Program-made: the position numbers and the translations under genes
In this document: positions 18,538-26,554 of the stretch, in pieces
Layout: each line of letters starts with the position of its first letter
How positions within the stretch are numbered: position 1 is the stretch's first letter
The notes under the pieces: model-generated
The model's database searches: none
Told to the model about the DNA's origin: nothing
The model's input: the letters and a program-made list of their open reading frames with translations, nothing else
Assembly: GCF_000190475.1 (NCBI RefSeq)
Contig: NZ_AEWH01000042.1
Coordinates: 52,236 to 116,235, forward strand
Length of the DNA: 64,000 nt
Direction: 5' to 3'
Origin: Ornithinibacillus scapharcae TW25
GTDB lineage: Bacteria; Bacillota; Bacilli; Bacillales; Amphibacillaceae

Positions 18538-18705
18538 ATGAAGTTAAGAAAACTATTATTAACCTTATTAATTTTGATGCTCTCAACAGGTGTATTATTT
18601 GCATGCTCAGCAGAGGATTCCGAATCCGAAGATGCGGAAACAAATGAAACAGAAGAACAAGAATCAAACGATGATGGAGAAGAAAAAGAAGAGGATTCCG
18701 AATAA
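18538..18705 (+). CDS. Small acidic lipoprotein, 55 residues
   Basis: This short frame encodes a lipoprotein precursor: Lys/Arg start, hydrophobic segment, lipobox LFAC with Cys at about residue 23, then a tail of about 32 residues that is almost wholly Glu, Asp, Ser and Asn. ATG 18538 follows GATGAGGTG. A terminator directly follows. A second protein of the same design is encoded at 36859-37014. Function unknown. Confidence 0.75.
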   Translation: MKLRKLLLTLLILMLSTGVLFACSAEDSESEDAETNETEEQESNDDGEEKEEDSE

Positions 18706-18713
18706 GTATAATA

Positions 18714-18744
18714 AAAGCCTTCCGCCGGTGGAAGGCTTCTTTAT
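18714..18744. terminator. Bidirectional terminator
   Basis: AAGCCTTCC pairs with GGAAGGCTT around a 6-nt loop, with A- and T-rich flanks, between the convergent lipoprotein and LysE genes. It overlaps the last codon of the latter. Confidence 0.85.
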
Positions 18745-19364
18745 TGTAGAAAGGAAGACATTACTAGCTGATATCCCATATACAATGCCATTCCCCAAAT
18801 AATAAATGCTGAAATCTGATTAATCCTTTTAAGTAACTTACGGGATTTCGTTAGTTGACCAATCTTTCTTCCTACTAGTGCAATTCCGAAAAACCATATC
18901 CAAGAGACGACGATACACGCCACAGCAAAGGTAAGCTTTTCATAACCATGATAACCGATGGAACTAGTTCCAATCACTCCAATTGTATCAAGAATGGCAT
19001 GTGGATTCAGAAGAGATACTGAAGCCGCAAACGTTATCTGGCGTCTGGCAGAATAATGTTCCTCCGTCGTTCGAGTTACTTGCGGATCACTTTTCCACAT
19101 CACCCACCCCATATACAGTAAAAAGAAGAAACCTATGGATGATAAAATGATTCCAAATCCTTCAACACTTAGCACAACCACTGATACTCCCGCAACCGCT
19201 AGTGTAATTAGCAAGGTATCACATATTGCGGCTGTCACGACAGCAGGAAGAGCCCTCTGGAATATAGTACTTGTTGCACCTTGATTAAATATAAACACAT
19301 TCTGTATTCCTAGAGGAAGTATTAAGCCAAAAGCTAGTATTACACCATGTATGATTGGTTCCAT
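18741..19364 (-). CDS. LysE/ArgO family amino acid exporter
   Basis: The 207-residue protein has six hydrophobic helices and the LysE/ArgO signature: GLILPLGIQNVFIFNQG near the N-terminus and SVSLLNPHAILDTIG in the middle, where the conserved Asn-Pro-His sits. Members export basic amino acids such as lysine or arginine. ATG 19364 follows GGAGGAAG. The gene is downstream of the nitrilase/GNAT-YfiT genes on the same strand but separated from them by a degenerate gene fragment. Confidence 0.88.
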   Translation of the reverse strand: MEPIIHGVILAFGLILPLGIQNVFIFNQGATSTIFQRALPAVVTAAICDTLLITLAVAGVSVVVLSVEGFGIILSSIGFFFLLYMGWVMWKSDPQVTRTTEEHYSARRQITFAASVSLLNPHAILDTIGVIGTSSIGYHGYEKLTFAVACIVVSWIWFFGIALVGRKIGQLTKSRKLLKRINQISAFIIWGMALYMGYQLVMSSFLQ

Positions 19365-19384
19365 ATACTTCCTCCTTCTAACAA

Positions 19385-19473
19385 TCCTATACCTTAAATG
19401 GATTCATCCATTCCATGGAATGAAGGTCTACATACATCCACAACAGTGTTTTTCCGTTAGAGTTATGATTTAA
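19385..19473 (-). pseudogene. Remnant of a second GNAT (YhcX-type) copy
   Basis: On the minus strand this stretch reads NHNSNGKTL, then VDLHS, then MEWMNPFKV and a stop. The same landmarks occur in order in the intact gene at 20697-19498 (NHNPNGNTL, VDVCIRPS, MEWKNPFKD). Most of the intervening sequence is deleted, so it cannot be a working gene. It preserves what looks like the original C-terminus of the GNAT domain (NPFKV then stop), which the intact copy lacks because it is fused to YfiT. Confidence 0.7.
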
Positions 19474-19497
19474 GAAGCCAACTCAAAAGAACAGACT

Positions 19498-20697
19498 CTA
19501 TTTTGATAATGCAATTTTAATATGAGCTAAGTGATGTTCTTCATGCCAAGCTAATTTTGCAAGCTTTGTTGCAACCGTTATTTCTCCATTTGTCTGGTGA
19601 ATAAAGGATCGACCTAGTTGCTTTTCTGTTAAACTACTACCTAATGATACGATTCGCTCGTTTATACCTTCCAACATCTTGATAGAACTTTCGACAGAAA
19701 GCTTAGTGTCCGGCTGAATAGCCCATTTTTCCTCATCAAAAGCTGGTACTGTTGGGCTATCATCCGTTAACGCCAGTTTCAGGCGTTGGTACATATTCAA
19801 CTGGGAGTCCGCAATATGATGAACAAGCTGACGAACATTCCAACTTCCATCACGATACGTTTTATTTAACTCACCATGATCTAGTTGGTCAACCGTTTTT
19901 CTTAAACGGTCTGTGTATGATTCTATTTCTTTTAACCATTCATGAATATTTTCTAATGTAACCTTCTCAGGTACTTGTAATTTGCCAATCGGGAATCTTA
20001 CATCCATTTCCATTCCTCCTATATCCTTAAACGGATTCTTCCATTCCATCAAAGCTGCATAGTTCACAGACTCCTCATCCTCTAAGTAATCGGGAACGAC
20101 ACCGATAGGCGTTCTTCCAGCACGTAACATAAAGGAAATGACAGGGTCATGAATACTTCCCTCTACTACTCTTTGTAAATACTGCTCCGCAGACATAACA
20201 CTAGCATGCTTATGATACCCTGGCATCCTGCCGCCACCTAACAGGCGTTCTAGGTTCTTATGTATCACTACACCATACATGGACTGCATCAATAACTTTC
20301 CTAAAGCTAACCCACGAAATGAAGGTCTTATACACACATCCACGATATACAGTGTATTACCATTTGGGTTATGGTTGCGAATATAGCCATTATCGGTTAT
20401 TTCCTCCCAAGTATGGGAGGTATGGTTTGGGTCAAAGTCTACTACTAAACCTGTCATAGATCCTGCAAGTGTTCCGTTTATTTCCACGCAAAGTGCACCT
20501 TCCGGGAAAAGCGTCACATGGTTTTCTAATTGTTCTTGATTCCACCAAAGCTCCGATGGAAAGGGAGGCGGAAAACTTTCCGCCTGAATTTGAATTAATC
20601 CTTCAAAATCCTTCGACTCATAATTTCGTACTATTGCTTTAACATAACCTTCTCCATTTTTGAGGTAGACTTGTTTTTGATAAAGCAATCGCCTCAT
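19498..20697 (-). CDS. GNAT acetyltransferase fused to YfiT-like DinB-fold transferase
   Basis: Two domains share one 399-residue frame. Residues about 18-220 are a GNAT domain of the kind found at the N-terminus of B. subtilis YhcX (NTLYIVDVCIRPSFRGLALG). Residues about 235-399 match YfiT/BstA, a DinB-fold, metal-dependent bacillithiol transferase or hydrolase, with its three His ligands in VRQLVHHIADS and AWHEEHHLAH. Between them, at about 20005-20030, the sequence codes GGMEMD and contains an AGGAGG site before two ATG codons, so YfiT may also be made alone. Starts 7 bp after the nitrilase stop. The fusion looks recent. Confidence 0.82.
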   Translation of the reverse strand: MRRLLYQKQVYLKNGEGYVKAIVRNYESKDFEGLIQIQAESFPPPFPSELWWNQEQLENHVTLFPEGALCVEINGTLAGSMTGLVVDFDPNHTSHTWEEITDNGYIRNHNPNGNTLYIVDVCIRPSFRGLALGKLLMQSMYGVVIHKNLERLLGGGRMPGYHKHASVMSAEQYLQRVVEGSIHDPVISFMLRAGRTPIGVVPDYLEDEESVNYAALMEWKNPFKDIGGMEMDVRFPIGKLQVPEKVTLENIHEWLKEIESYTDRLRKTVDQLDHGELNKTYRDGSWNVRQLVHHIADSQLNMYQRLKLALTDDSPTVPAFDEEKWAIQPDTKLSVESSIKMLEGINERIVSLGSSLTEKQLGRSFIHQTNGEITVATKLAKLAWHEEHHLAHIKIALSK

Positions 20698-20704
20698 TCC
20701 CTTC

Positions 20705-21559
20705 TTATTTGCTAAGGTCGGGATATAAATCTAAGCGTCTATCATTCCAGGTTGTAACCGAACCTTCTTCTCTCACTTTATATAAAAGCGATAAATCTAA
20801 ATCAGCGGTGATTAGCATATCATGATTAAATTCGCCTTCCATCAAAATACCGTTCTTCGGAAATGGAATATCATTTGGCGTGATAATTGCTGCCTGACCA
20901 TAATTTGCTCGCATGAAATCTACATTACGCAGTGCACCAACTGTACCCGTGGTCACCACGTATACCTGATTTTCAATTGTTCTGGCATGACAGGTATAGC
21001 GAACTCGGTTAAAACCATGTAGATCATCGGTGCAAGATGGAGCAAAAATAACATCCGCCCCCATTCCCCTTACCATACGAACAATTTCAGGAAACTCCAT
21101 ATCATAACAAGTAAGCAATGCGATTTTACCTTTTTCCGTTTCAAAGATTTGAATAGATTCACCTGGTGTGATATTCCAATCCTTTTTTTCAGTTGGTGTC
21201 ATGTGTAGCTTTGCTTGTTCTGCTACACGGCCATCTGGATAAAATAGATGTGCTGTATTATACAATTTATCGCCTTTTTGTACGACATGGGTTCCACCGA
21301 TAAGATGCATACCTGTTTCCTTCGCTAGACTTCTAAATAATTCTATATATTGTTTAGTGTATTTTGGTAGCTCATCTACACGGCTTACCGTCCCATCAGA
21401 TATAGAAAGTAATTGGGTTGTAAAGAATTCTGGAAATAGTACAAATTCGGAATCGTATTCTGCTGCTGTTTTAACATTATGTGTCACTTGCTCTGCAAAT
21501 TCACTAAAAGAGTTTATTTTTTCTAAATGGTATTGAACTGCTGATACACGTAGTTTCAT
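20705..21559 (-). CDS. Carbon-nitrogen hydrolase (nitrilase superfamily)
   Basis: The 284-residue enzyme has the nitrilase catalytic triad: Glu in LFPEFFT (about residue 43), Lys in AKLHMTPTEK (about 117) and Cys in LLTCYDMEFPE (about 152). It resembles the C-terminal half of B. subtilis YhcX, a GNAT-nitrilase fusion; here the two parts are separate neighbouring genes in reverse order. ATG 21559 follows AAGGAG; the TTG 18 bp upstream overlaps that site. The substrate is probably an omega-amide or N-carbamoyl compound but is not known. Confidence 0.88.
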   Translation of the reverse strand: MKLRVSAVQYHLEKINSFSEFAEQVTHNVKTAAEYDSEFVLFPEFFTTQLLSISDGTVSRVDELPKYTKQYIELFRSLAKETGMHLIGGTHVVQKGDKLYNTAHLFYPDGRVAEQAKLHMTPTEKKDWNITPGESIQIFETEKGKIALLTCYDMEFPEIVRMVRGMGADVIFAPSCTDDLHGFNRVRYTCHARTIENQVYVVTTGTVGALRNVDFMRANYGQAAIITPNDIPFPKNGILMEGEFNHDMLITADLDLSLLYKVREEGSVTTWNDRRLDLYPDLSK

Positions 21560-21646
21560 GATAGGTTGCTCCTTCAATAATTTATATCTGTACTATATTT
21601 CATTGCCTCCAACAATTCAACCATTACTATTTCCGATAAATGAAAA

Positions 21647-21678
21647 GGTATCTTCCTTAGCACCAAGGAAGATACCAC
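21647..21678 (-). terminator. Terminator of the thiamin salvage operon
   Basis: GGTATCTTCCTT (21647-21658) pairs perfectly with AAGGAAGATACC (21665-21676), just after the thiE stop. Confidence 0.88.
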
Positions 21679-21685
21679 TTCATGT

Positions 21686-22303
21686 CTATCGCTCTAGAGC
21701 ACTGCGGAGAGATTTAGCTACCATATAAGGATCTTCAGCCTTATTAATGACTGATACGACTGCCACCCCTGTTACATCTAGTGTAAGCACTGCATCTATA
21801 TTTTCATTCGTAATTCCACCAATCGCAATTACTGGTAAGGATACTTTTTCAATAATACTCTCTAACTTCCCCGGAGCCAGTACCTTCGCATTCTTCTTGG
21901 ACTGCGTTGGAAAGACTGCACCTACTCCAATATAATCTGCACCACCATGCTCTGCGGCTAATGCTTGTTCTACAGTAGAAGTAGATACACCTACTATCAT
22001 AGAAGGTGGTACTAGACGCCTTACCTCGGATAGTGGTAGGTCGGACTGCCCGATATGGACCCCATCCGCATCAGTGGCTAAAGCAACATCCACACGATCA
22101 TTAATTATAAGAGGAATCTCATAGCGTCTCGTTAGTTCCCTAAGTTTTACTGCTTTACCAAAGAACTCTTCCCCTGAACTTTCCTTATCTCGTAGTTGAA
22201 CCATGGTCACACCACCCTTTATTGCTTCTTCGACTACTGCTAGTAGCCTTTCAATGGGCAAAGTTCCCTCTGTAACCAAATATAATGTATAGTCTCTTTT
22301 CAT
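21686..22303 (-). CDS. thiE: Thiamin-phosphate synthase ThiE
   Basis: This 205-residue TIM-barrel enzyme joins hydroxymethylpyrimidine diphosphate and thiazole phosphate to give thiamin phosphate. Landmarks are VQLRDKESS (pyrophosphate/substrate loop), LIINDRVDVALATDADGVH, IGVSTSTVEQ and GVGAVFPTQSKKNA. ATG 22303 overlaps the thiM stop as ATGA and is preferred to a GTG further upstream. Last gene of the operon tenA-thiW-thiD-thiM-thiE. Confidence 0.96.
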   Translation of the reverse strand: MKRDYTLYLVTEGTLPIERLLAVVEEAIKGGVTMVQLRDKESSGEEFFGKAVKLRELTRRYEIPLIINDRVDVALATDADGVHIGQSDLPLSEVRRLVPPSMIVGVSTSTVEQALAAEHGGADYIGVGAVFPTQSKKNAKVLAPGKLESIIEKVSLPVIAIGGITNENIDAVLTLDVTGVAVVSVINKAEDPYMVAKSLRSALER

Positions 22304-23106
22304 CTTATGCGTACTCCCTTCTCCCAACTCTCACCATTCATTAGTGAAATTTCATCCATTAATTTCATTCTAAAAGTGCCTAACCCCTCATACTCAGCTA
22401 AGTTCTTTCCTGCGAGCTCTCCTGCTAGACTCATGACCGACATCCCAGCAATGGAAGCCTCGAATAAATATTCTGTCACCCCTGCAAAGCAAGCAATTAA
22501 TGATGCCGTCATACATCCAGTACCCGTAATTTTGGTAAGATTTATATCACCATTCCCGATTCTAACAATGTCCGCACCATTAGAAATCACATCTTCCTCA
22601 CCACTTATGACCGTAATGACACCCAGTTCTTTTGATGTCGTCCTAGCTAATTCTTCTTTTGAAATGGAAATCTCACCTGCATCTACACCACGAGTTTTCG
22701 ACTCGCCACCTATAAGAGCAAATACTTCAGAAGCATTCCCACGGACTATGGATACTTTGACTTGCCCGATAAAATCTTTTGCTCTTGCTGTACGGAATGG
22801 AGTAGCACCGACACCTACAGGATCAAAAATGACAGGAATTCCTTTTCGATTAGCAGATTGACCCGCTAATATCATCGCCTGGTACATCGCATCATCAATG
22901 GTTCCGAAGTTGATTACTAAAGCATCTGCAAGCTGTGTCATATCCCCAACCTCTTCGACACTTGTGGCCATTACTGGTGACCCACCGATAGCTAGTGTCA
23001 CATTCGCACAATCATTAATCGTTACGTTGTTTGTGATATGATGGACCAATGGTTGCATCTCTATTACCTTCGAAAATAAGAGCTTTATATTTTCCTGTAA
23101 TTTCAT
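22300..23106 (-). CDS. thiM: Hydroxyethylthiazole kinase ThiM
   Basis: The 268-residue ribokinase-fold enzyme phosphorylates hydroxyethylthiazole for salvage. Landmarks are PLVHHITNNVTINDCANVTLA, MATSVEEV, FDPVGVGATPFR and the anion-hole/catalytic motif KITGTGCMTASL with its Cys and Gly residues. It starts 3 bp after the thiD stop and overlaps thiE, consistent with tight translational coupling. Confidence 0.96.
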   Translation of the reverse strand: MKLQENIKLLFSKVIEMQPLVHHITNNVTINDCANVTLAIGGSPVMATSVEEVGDMTQLADALVINFGTIDDAMYQAMILAGQSANRKGIPVIFDPVGVGATPFRTARAKDFIGQVKVSIVRGNASEVFALIGGESKTRGVDAGEISISKEELARTTSKELGVITVISGEEDVISNGADIVRIGNGDINLTKITGTGCMTASLIACFAGVTEYLFEASIAGMSVMSLAGELAGKNLAEYEGLGTFRMKLMDEISLMNGESWEKGVRIR

Positions 23107-23109
23107 ACG

Positions 23110-23931
23110 CTATTTCAACTCCATTTCTGATTGGAAATATCCTGCTTTTTCATATAAAGCATAAAAATGATTGGTTGGTCCATGCCCATTTCCTAGGGAT
23201 AAGCTATGTTGAATCGCAATTGTAATAAATTGCTTCGCTCTTTGCACAGCATCAAGCAAACTGTAACCCTTAGCCAAATTCGCCGCAATTGCGGATGACA
23301 ATGTACAACCAGTTCCATGTGTATTATTCGTGTAAATACGCTCACCCTTTATCCAGTGCATTGTTTTACCATCATAAAACAAGTCGTTAGGTTCACCCTC
23401 AAGATGACCACCTTTAAGAAGTACGGACTTAGCACCGAGGTTTAACACTTGCTCACTTGCTTCAACCATATCCTCTTCTGTTCGAATATCAATTCCTGTA
23501 AGCACTTCAGCTTCCGGAATATTTGGCGTGACAATGGTTGCTAAAGGTAACATCGTTTTCTTCAAGGAATCAATAGCCTCAGGTCGCAGTAAATGGTGAC
23601 CACCCTTGGATACCATTACCGGATCAAGCACAATATAAGGAGGCTGATATTTCCTTAATGCTTGCCCAACTACTTCTACTGTATATGGTGATGAAAGCAT
23701 ACCAATTTTTACGGCATCTACTGGAATATCATCAAACACTGCCTCTATTTGATCCTTGATAATCGGTAATTCCATATCCTGAACAGAACGAACTTCCATC
23801 GTATTCTGTGCCGTTACCGCTGTGATAACAGACATTCCAAATACACCGTTGGCAGCAAAAGATTTAAGGTCTGCCTGAATGCCAGCACCTCCCCCTGAGT
23901 CAGAGCCTGCAATTGTAAGTGCTGTTTTCAT
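23110..23931 (-). CDS. thiD: Hydroxymethylpyrimidine (phosphate) kinase ThiD
   Basis: This 273-residue ribokinase-fold enzyme makes HMP-PP by two phosphorylations. Landmarks are LTIAGSDSGGGAGIQADLK at the N-terminus, DPVMVSKGGHHLL, TPNIPEAEVL, VLLKGGHL and the catalytic NTHGTGCTLSSAIAA. It overlaps thiW by 4 bp. Confidence 0.96.
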   Translation of the reverse strand: MKTALTIAGSDSGGGAGIQADLKSFAANGVFGMSVITAVTAQNTMEVRSVQDMELPIIKDQIEAVFDDIPVDAVKIGMLSSPYTVEVVGQALRKYQPPYIVLDPVMVSKGGHHLLRPEAIDSLKKTMLPLATIVTPNIPEAEVLTGIDIRTEEDMVEASEQVLNLGAKSVLLKGGHLEGEPNDLFYDGKTMHWIKGERIYTNNTHGTGCTLSSAIAANLAKGYSLLDAVQRAKQFITIAIQHSLSLGNGHGPTNHFYALYEKAGYFQSEMELK

Positions 23932-24419
23932 AGATTGATCCCTCCTAAAGCGCTACTTCTTACCATTACCTTCATTAGACCATATCCCATCAACGCTCCC
24001 GTTAATGAGCTGATGGTGAATGCAGGTATTAGCCCAAAGATTGTTGCTTCTTGACCAAGAATAAGCACCGCGATTGGATATGTAGCCATCGCTCCTAATA
24101 TTCCTGTACCAATTACTTCTCCTATGCCTGCTAATGCTAGTTTTTTAGTCTTAGCATAAAGAACTGCAGCCAACAAAGCCCCTATCATACTTCCTGGATA
24201 GGCGAACAATCCCCCGGTGCCCATCATATTTCGTAATGTTGATGTTATAAACGCCTGCAGGACAGCATACCATGGCCCAAGCAATACTGCAGATAGCACA
24301 TTAGCAAAGTGTTGAATCGGAAATATCTTTGCAAACCCGATTGGAATATAAATGAGGCTACTAGAGACAGTCGTTATTGCAGCGATGACAGCTGTCATCG
24401 TCATCTTCCTTGTATTCAT
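23928..24419 (-). CDS. thiW: ThiW, ECF transporter S component for a thiamin precursor
   Basis: The 163-residue protein has five to six membrane helices and ThiW features (IPIGFAKIFPIQHFANVLSA and GTGGLFAYPGSMIGA). ThiW is the substrate-binding subunit of an energy-coupling-factor importer, thought to take up the thiazole moiety of thiamin. The shared energising module would be encoded elsewhere. It sits between tenA and thiD under the TPP riboswitches. Confidence 0.92.
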   Translation of the reverse strand: MNTRKMTMTAVIAAITTVSSSLIYIPIGFAKIFPIQHFANVLSAVLLGPWYAVLQAFITSTLRNMMGTGGLFAYPGSMIGALLAAVLYAKTKKLALAGIGEVIGTGILGAMATYPIAVLILGQEATIFGLIPAFTISSLTGALMGYGLMKVMVRSSALGGINL

Positions 24420-24454
24420 CCTTTATCTCTCCCGTCCGTTTACGTTAGCACCTC

Positions 24455-25144
24455 TTATATTGGCCACTCTTGCTTGTAATAGTTCATATCCCAGAATAAG
24501 TATTCATATTTAGAAGTCATCTGAAAATGCTCTTCTAGCACAGCTAGTTCACGCTCTGGTTTTCCTTCTGCAAGTTCATTCATCAAGTTAATGAGCCATT
24601 TCGCCCCTTCACCAAAAGTCTCTGAATCATAGGTTTCTATCCATTTCGCATATGGATTGGATGCTAACGTATCCTTGTATTGCTTCTTTAGTAATCTGCC
24701 AATCTCCCAGTAATCCCATGCACATGGCAATAAGCACGCGACTACCTCTGCTAAACTACCATTTTGTGCCACATTCAACATATATCTCGTGTACGCGATA
24801 TTGACAGGTGTCGGTTTTGTTTCTTCTAATTCTTCACGACTAATACCAAATTCTGCCGCAAATTTACGGTGAAGATCCATTTCTATATGCAATGTTTCAT
24901 GTAATATTTGGGCGAACTTCCCCATCTCTTCTAATTCCCTTGCTTTTATCACGCCCGCAGCAAACAATTTCGCATAATCAATTAAATACACATAATCCTG
25001 TTTCATATAATAAACAAACTTGTCACGGTCTAACGTCCCTTTACCAATGCCTTGTACAAAAGGATGATTATGGTTTTTCTCCCATATCGGTTGAACATTC
25101 TCATATAACCGGTCTGTAAATTTTTTCGTTGCGATGTTCTCCAT
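24455..25144 (-). CDS. tenA: Aminopyrimidine aminohydrolase TenA (thiaminase II)
   Basis: The 229-residue all-helical enzyme salvages degraded thiamin by hydrolysing aminopyrimidines to HMP. Landmarks are HPFVQGIGKGTL, FVYYMKQDYVYL with the active-site Asp, PTPVNIAYTRYML, LLPCAWDYWEIG with the catalytic Cys, and the C-terminal FWDMNYYKQEW. ATG 25144 follows GGGAGGAAT. First gene of the operon, preceded by two TPP riboswitches. Confidence 0.96.
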   Translation of the reverse strand: MENIATKKFTDRLYENVQPIWEKNHNHPFVQGIGKGTLDRDKFVYYMKQDYVYLIDYAKLFAAGVIKARELEEMGKFAQILHETLHIEMDLHRKFAAEFGISREELEETKPTPVNIAYTRYMLNVAQNGSLAEVVACLLPCAWDYWEIGRLLKKQYKDTLASNPYAKWIETYDSETFGEGAKWLINLMNELAEGKPERELAVLEEHFQMTSKYEYLFWDMNYYKQEWPI

Positions 25145-25227
25145 TTTTATTCCTCCCAAATCCATCGTATTTTCTTGAAAATTTTTTCGTTGCGTGGGTT
25201 AAATTTTTCACAGAATGAGCAACAAAA

Positions 25228-25256
25228 AAGCCACTCTCCGAGGTGGAAAGTGGCGT
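25228..25256 (-). terminator. Terminator governed by the proximal TPP riboswitch
   Basis: GCCACTCTCC (25230-25239) pairs with GGAAAGTGGC (25245-25254), with one G-U pair in the RNA, and the minus strand continues into a T-run. It lies between the proximal aptamer and tenA. Confidence 0.85.
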
Positions 25257-25285
25257 AACGAGTTTATTTATAGAATTACTCCCAT

Positions 25286-25364
25286 TCGCCTACTTCCCTC
25301 CGCTAGTATTAACTAGATCAGGTTCTAAGGGTTCTTCTCAGCTTTACAGCGCCCCTAGTAGATT
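25286..25364 (-). promoter_or_regulatory. TPP riboswitch (THI element), proximal copy
   Basis: The minus strand contains the conserved THI-box core: CTAGGGG, then CTGAGAAGAACCCTTAGAAC, then CCTGATCTAGTTAATACTAG and CGGAGGGAAGT. Thiamin diphosphate binding would favour the downstream terminator and shut off tenA-thiE. Confidence 0.95.
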
Positions 25365-25417
25365 AACGATTACTATTCAGTTCGTAATATAAGTTGGAAA
25401 TCCTATCTGCCTTATAG

Positions 25418-25458
25418 CAGAAAAGCCCCCACTTAGACAGCGTCAGAGTGGGGGCTGT
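25418..25458 (-). terminator. Terminator governed by the distal TPP riboswitch
   Basis: AGCCCCCACT (25424-25433) pairs with AGTGGGGGCT (25447-25456), followed by T's on the minus strand. It separates the two aptamers. Confidence 0.88.
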
Positions 25459-25481
25459 AATATGAGTACTCATACAACCAA

Positions 25482-25574
25482 TTAACCACTTCCCTCCGCT
25501 AGTTTTACCTAGTTCAGGTTCAAAGGGTTTAGAACGAATGTTCAATCTCAGTCTGTGAAGACTCCCCTAGTGCA
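25482..25574 (-). promoter_or_regulatory. TPP riboswitch (THI element), distal copy
   Basis: A second complete THI box on the minus strand: CTAGGGGAG, GACTGAGATTGAACATTCG, then AACCCTTTGAACCTGAACTA and ACTAGCGGAGGGAAGTGG. Each aptamer has its own terminator, so the pair acts in series on one transcript. Confidence 0.95.
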
Positions 25575-25650
25575 ACGATATATGTTCATCCTTAGCTTAG
25601 CATGTGTGGATACGAATGCAAGTAATATCTACTAAATTGAGTAAAAGGCC

Positions 25651-26313
25651 CTAGTTAATGGTATGGAGATTTTGCTTCCTTTGGTAGCCACCTATAAGCA
25701 ACGTGATTAGGACGATACCGACTAACAATAATATCTCAAGGGAAGTGCCTGAGATAAAACTTTGTTGTATAAAGTCCTCTTTGATAATCATTTCTCCTGC
25801 GGTCCAAGCTAACAATGCGGAGCCAAAGTAGATTACAATTGGAAATCTCTCCATAAGCCTAACAATTAAGTGGCTTGCAAATAACATTATCGGAATGCCT
25901 AAGATAATCCCTACCAATACAATTAGCATATTCCCATCTGAAACAGCGACGATTCCTAACACATTATCCAAGCTCATTAACAAGTCAGCAAAAATGATGA
26001 TGACAATCGCTTCTCTCAAGGTGTTTCCTACTTTCACTTCACTTTCATCCTCTTCGCTAACAAGAAGTTTATACGCAACAAATAGTAACAGCACACCACC
26101 TATGAAATGAATGAATGGTAGCTTCATAAGGAACATGATGATAGCAGTAAATAATATTCGAAACACAACTGCTGCCAAAGTCCCCCAGACGATAGCCTTT
26201 CTTTTTAAATCCTCTCGCAAATTGCGGCTAGCCATGGCAATCACGACGGCATTATCACCACTCAAAACGATATTAATTAATAATATTTTTATCAAAGGCT
26301 CGATGAACTCCAA
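25651..26313 (-). CDS. TerC family membrane protein
   Basis: The 220-residue protein has seven or so membrane helices and the TerC signature: LSGDNAVVIAMASRNL with an intramembrane Asp-Asn, and the repeat-related LMSLDNVLGIVAV. Family members in Bacillus (YceF, YkoY) export manganese, in part to metalate secreted enzymes; others are linked to tellurium resistance. Translation starts at ATG 26313. I do not see a yybP-ykoY manganese riboswitch upstream. Confidence 0.88.
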   Translation of the reverse strand: MEFIEPLIKILLINIVLSGDNAVVIAMASRNLREDLKRKAIVWGTLAAVVFRILFTAIIMFLMKLPFIHFIGGVLLLFVAYKLLVSEEDESEVKVGNTLREAIVIIIFADLLMSLDNVLGIVAVSDGNMLIVLVGIILGIPIMLFASHLIVRLMERFPIVIYFGSALLAWTAGEMIIKEDFIQQSFISGTSLEILLLVGIVLITLLIGGYQRKQNLHTIN

Positions 26314-26425
26314 AAAAGACCCTCACTCCCTCTCTTGCTTGTCCTATGAATAGTTTATTTTTATGTGAGAGGTTGTGTTAACATTACATTTTTTATCTAG
26401 ACCTCTATATCAAAATCAAAAAATG

Positions 26426-26471
26426 AGAACCTCACCCTTGATTGCTAAATCATGTTAGGGTGAGGTTCTTT
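26426..26471 (-). terminator. Terminator after the DUF2087 gene
   Basis: AGAACCTCACCCT (26426-26438) pairs with AGGGTGAGGTTCT (26457-26469), with A- and T-rich flanks, between the DUF2087 gene and terC. Confidence 0.88.
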
Positions 26472-26554
26472 CCTTAAAACAGTGCACGAGAGGGAAACTC
26501 ATACTTCTATTATTCTTCCTTTAGCCTGTCACAGTATCTCAAAAAGCATAACAC

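Noticed and set aside
22307-22861. 184-residue plus-strand open frame opposite thiM
   Set aside because: It is antisense to a well-supported gene, without a ribosome site or recognisable domain.
26314-26425. yybP-ykoY manganese riboswitch before the TerC gene
   Set aside because: I could not find the conserved core of that riboswitch in the leader.
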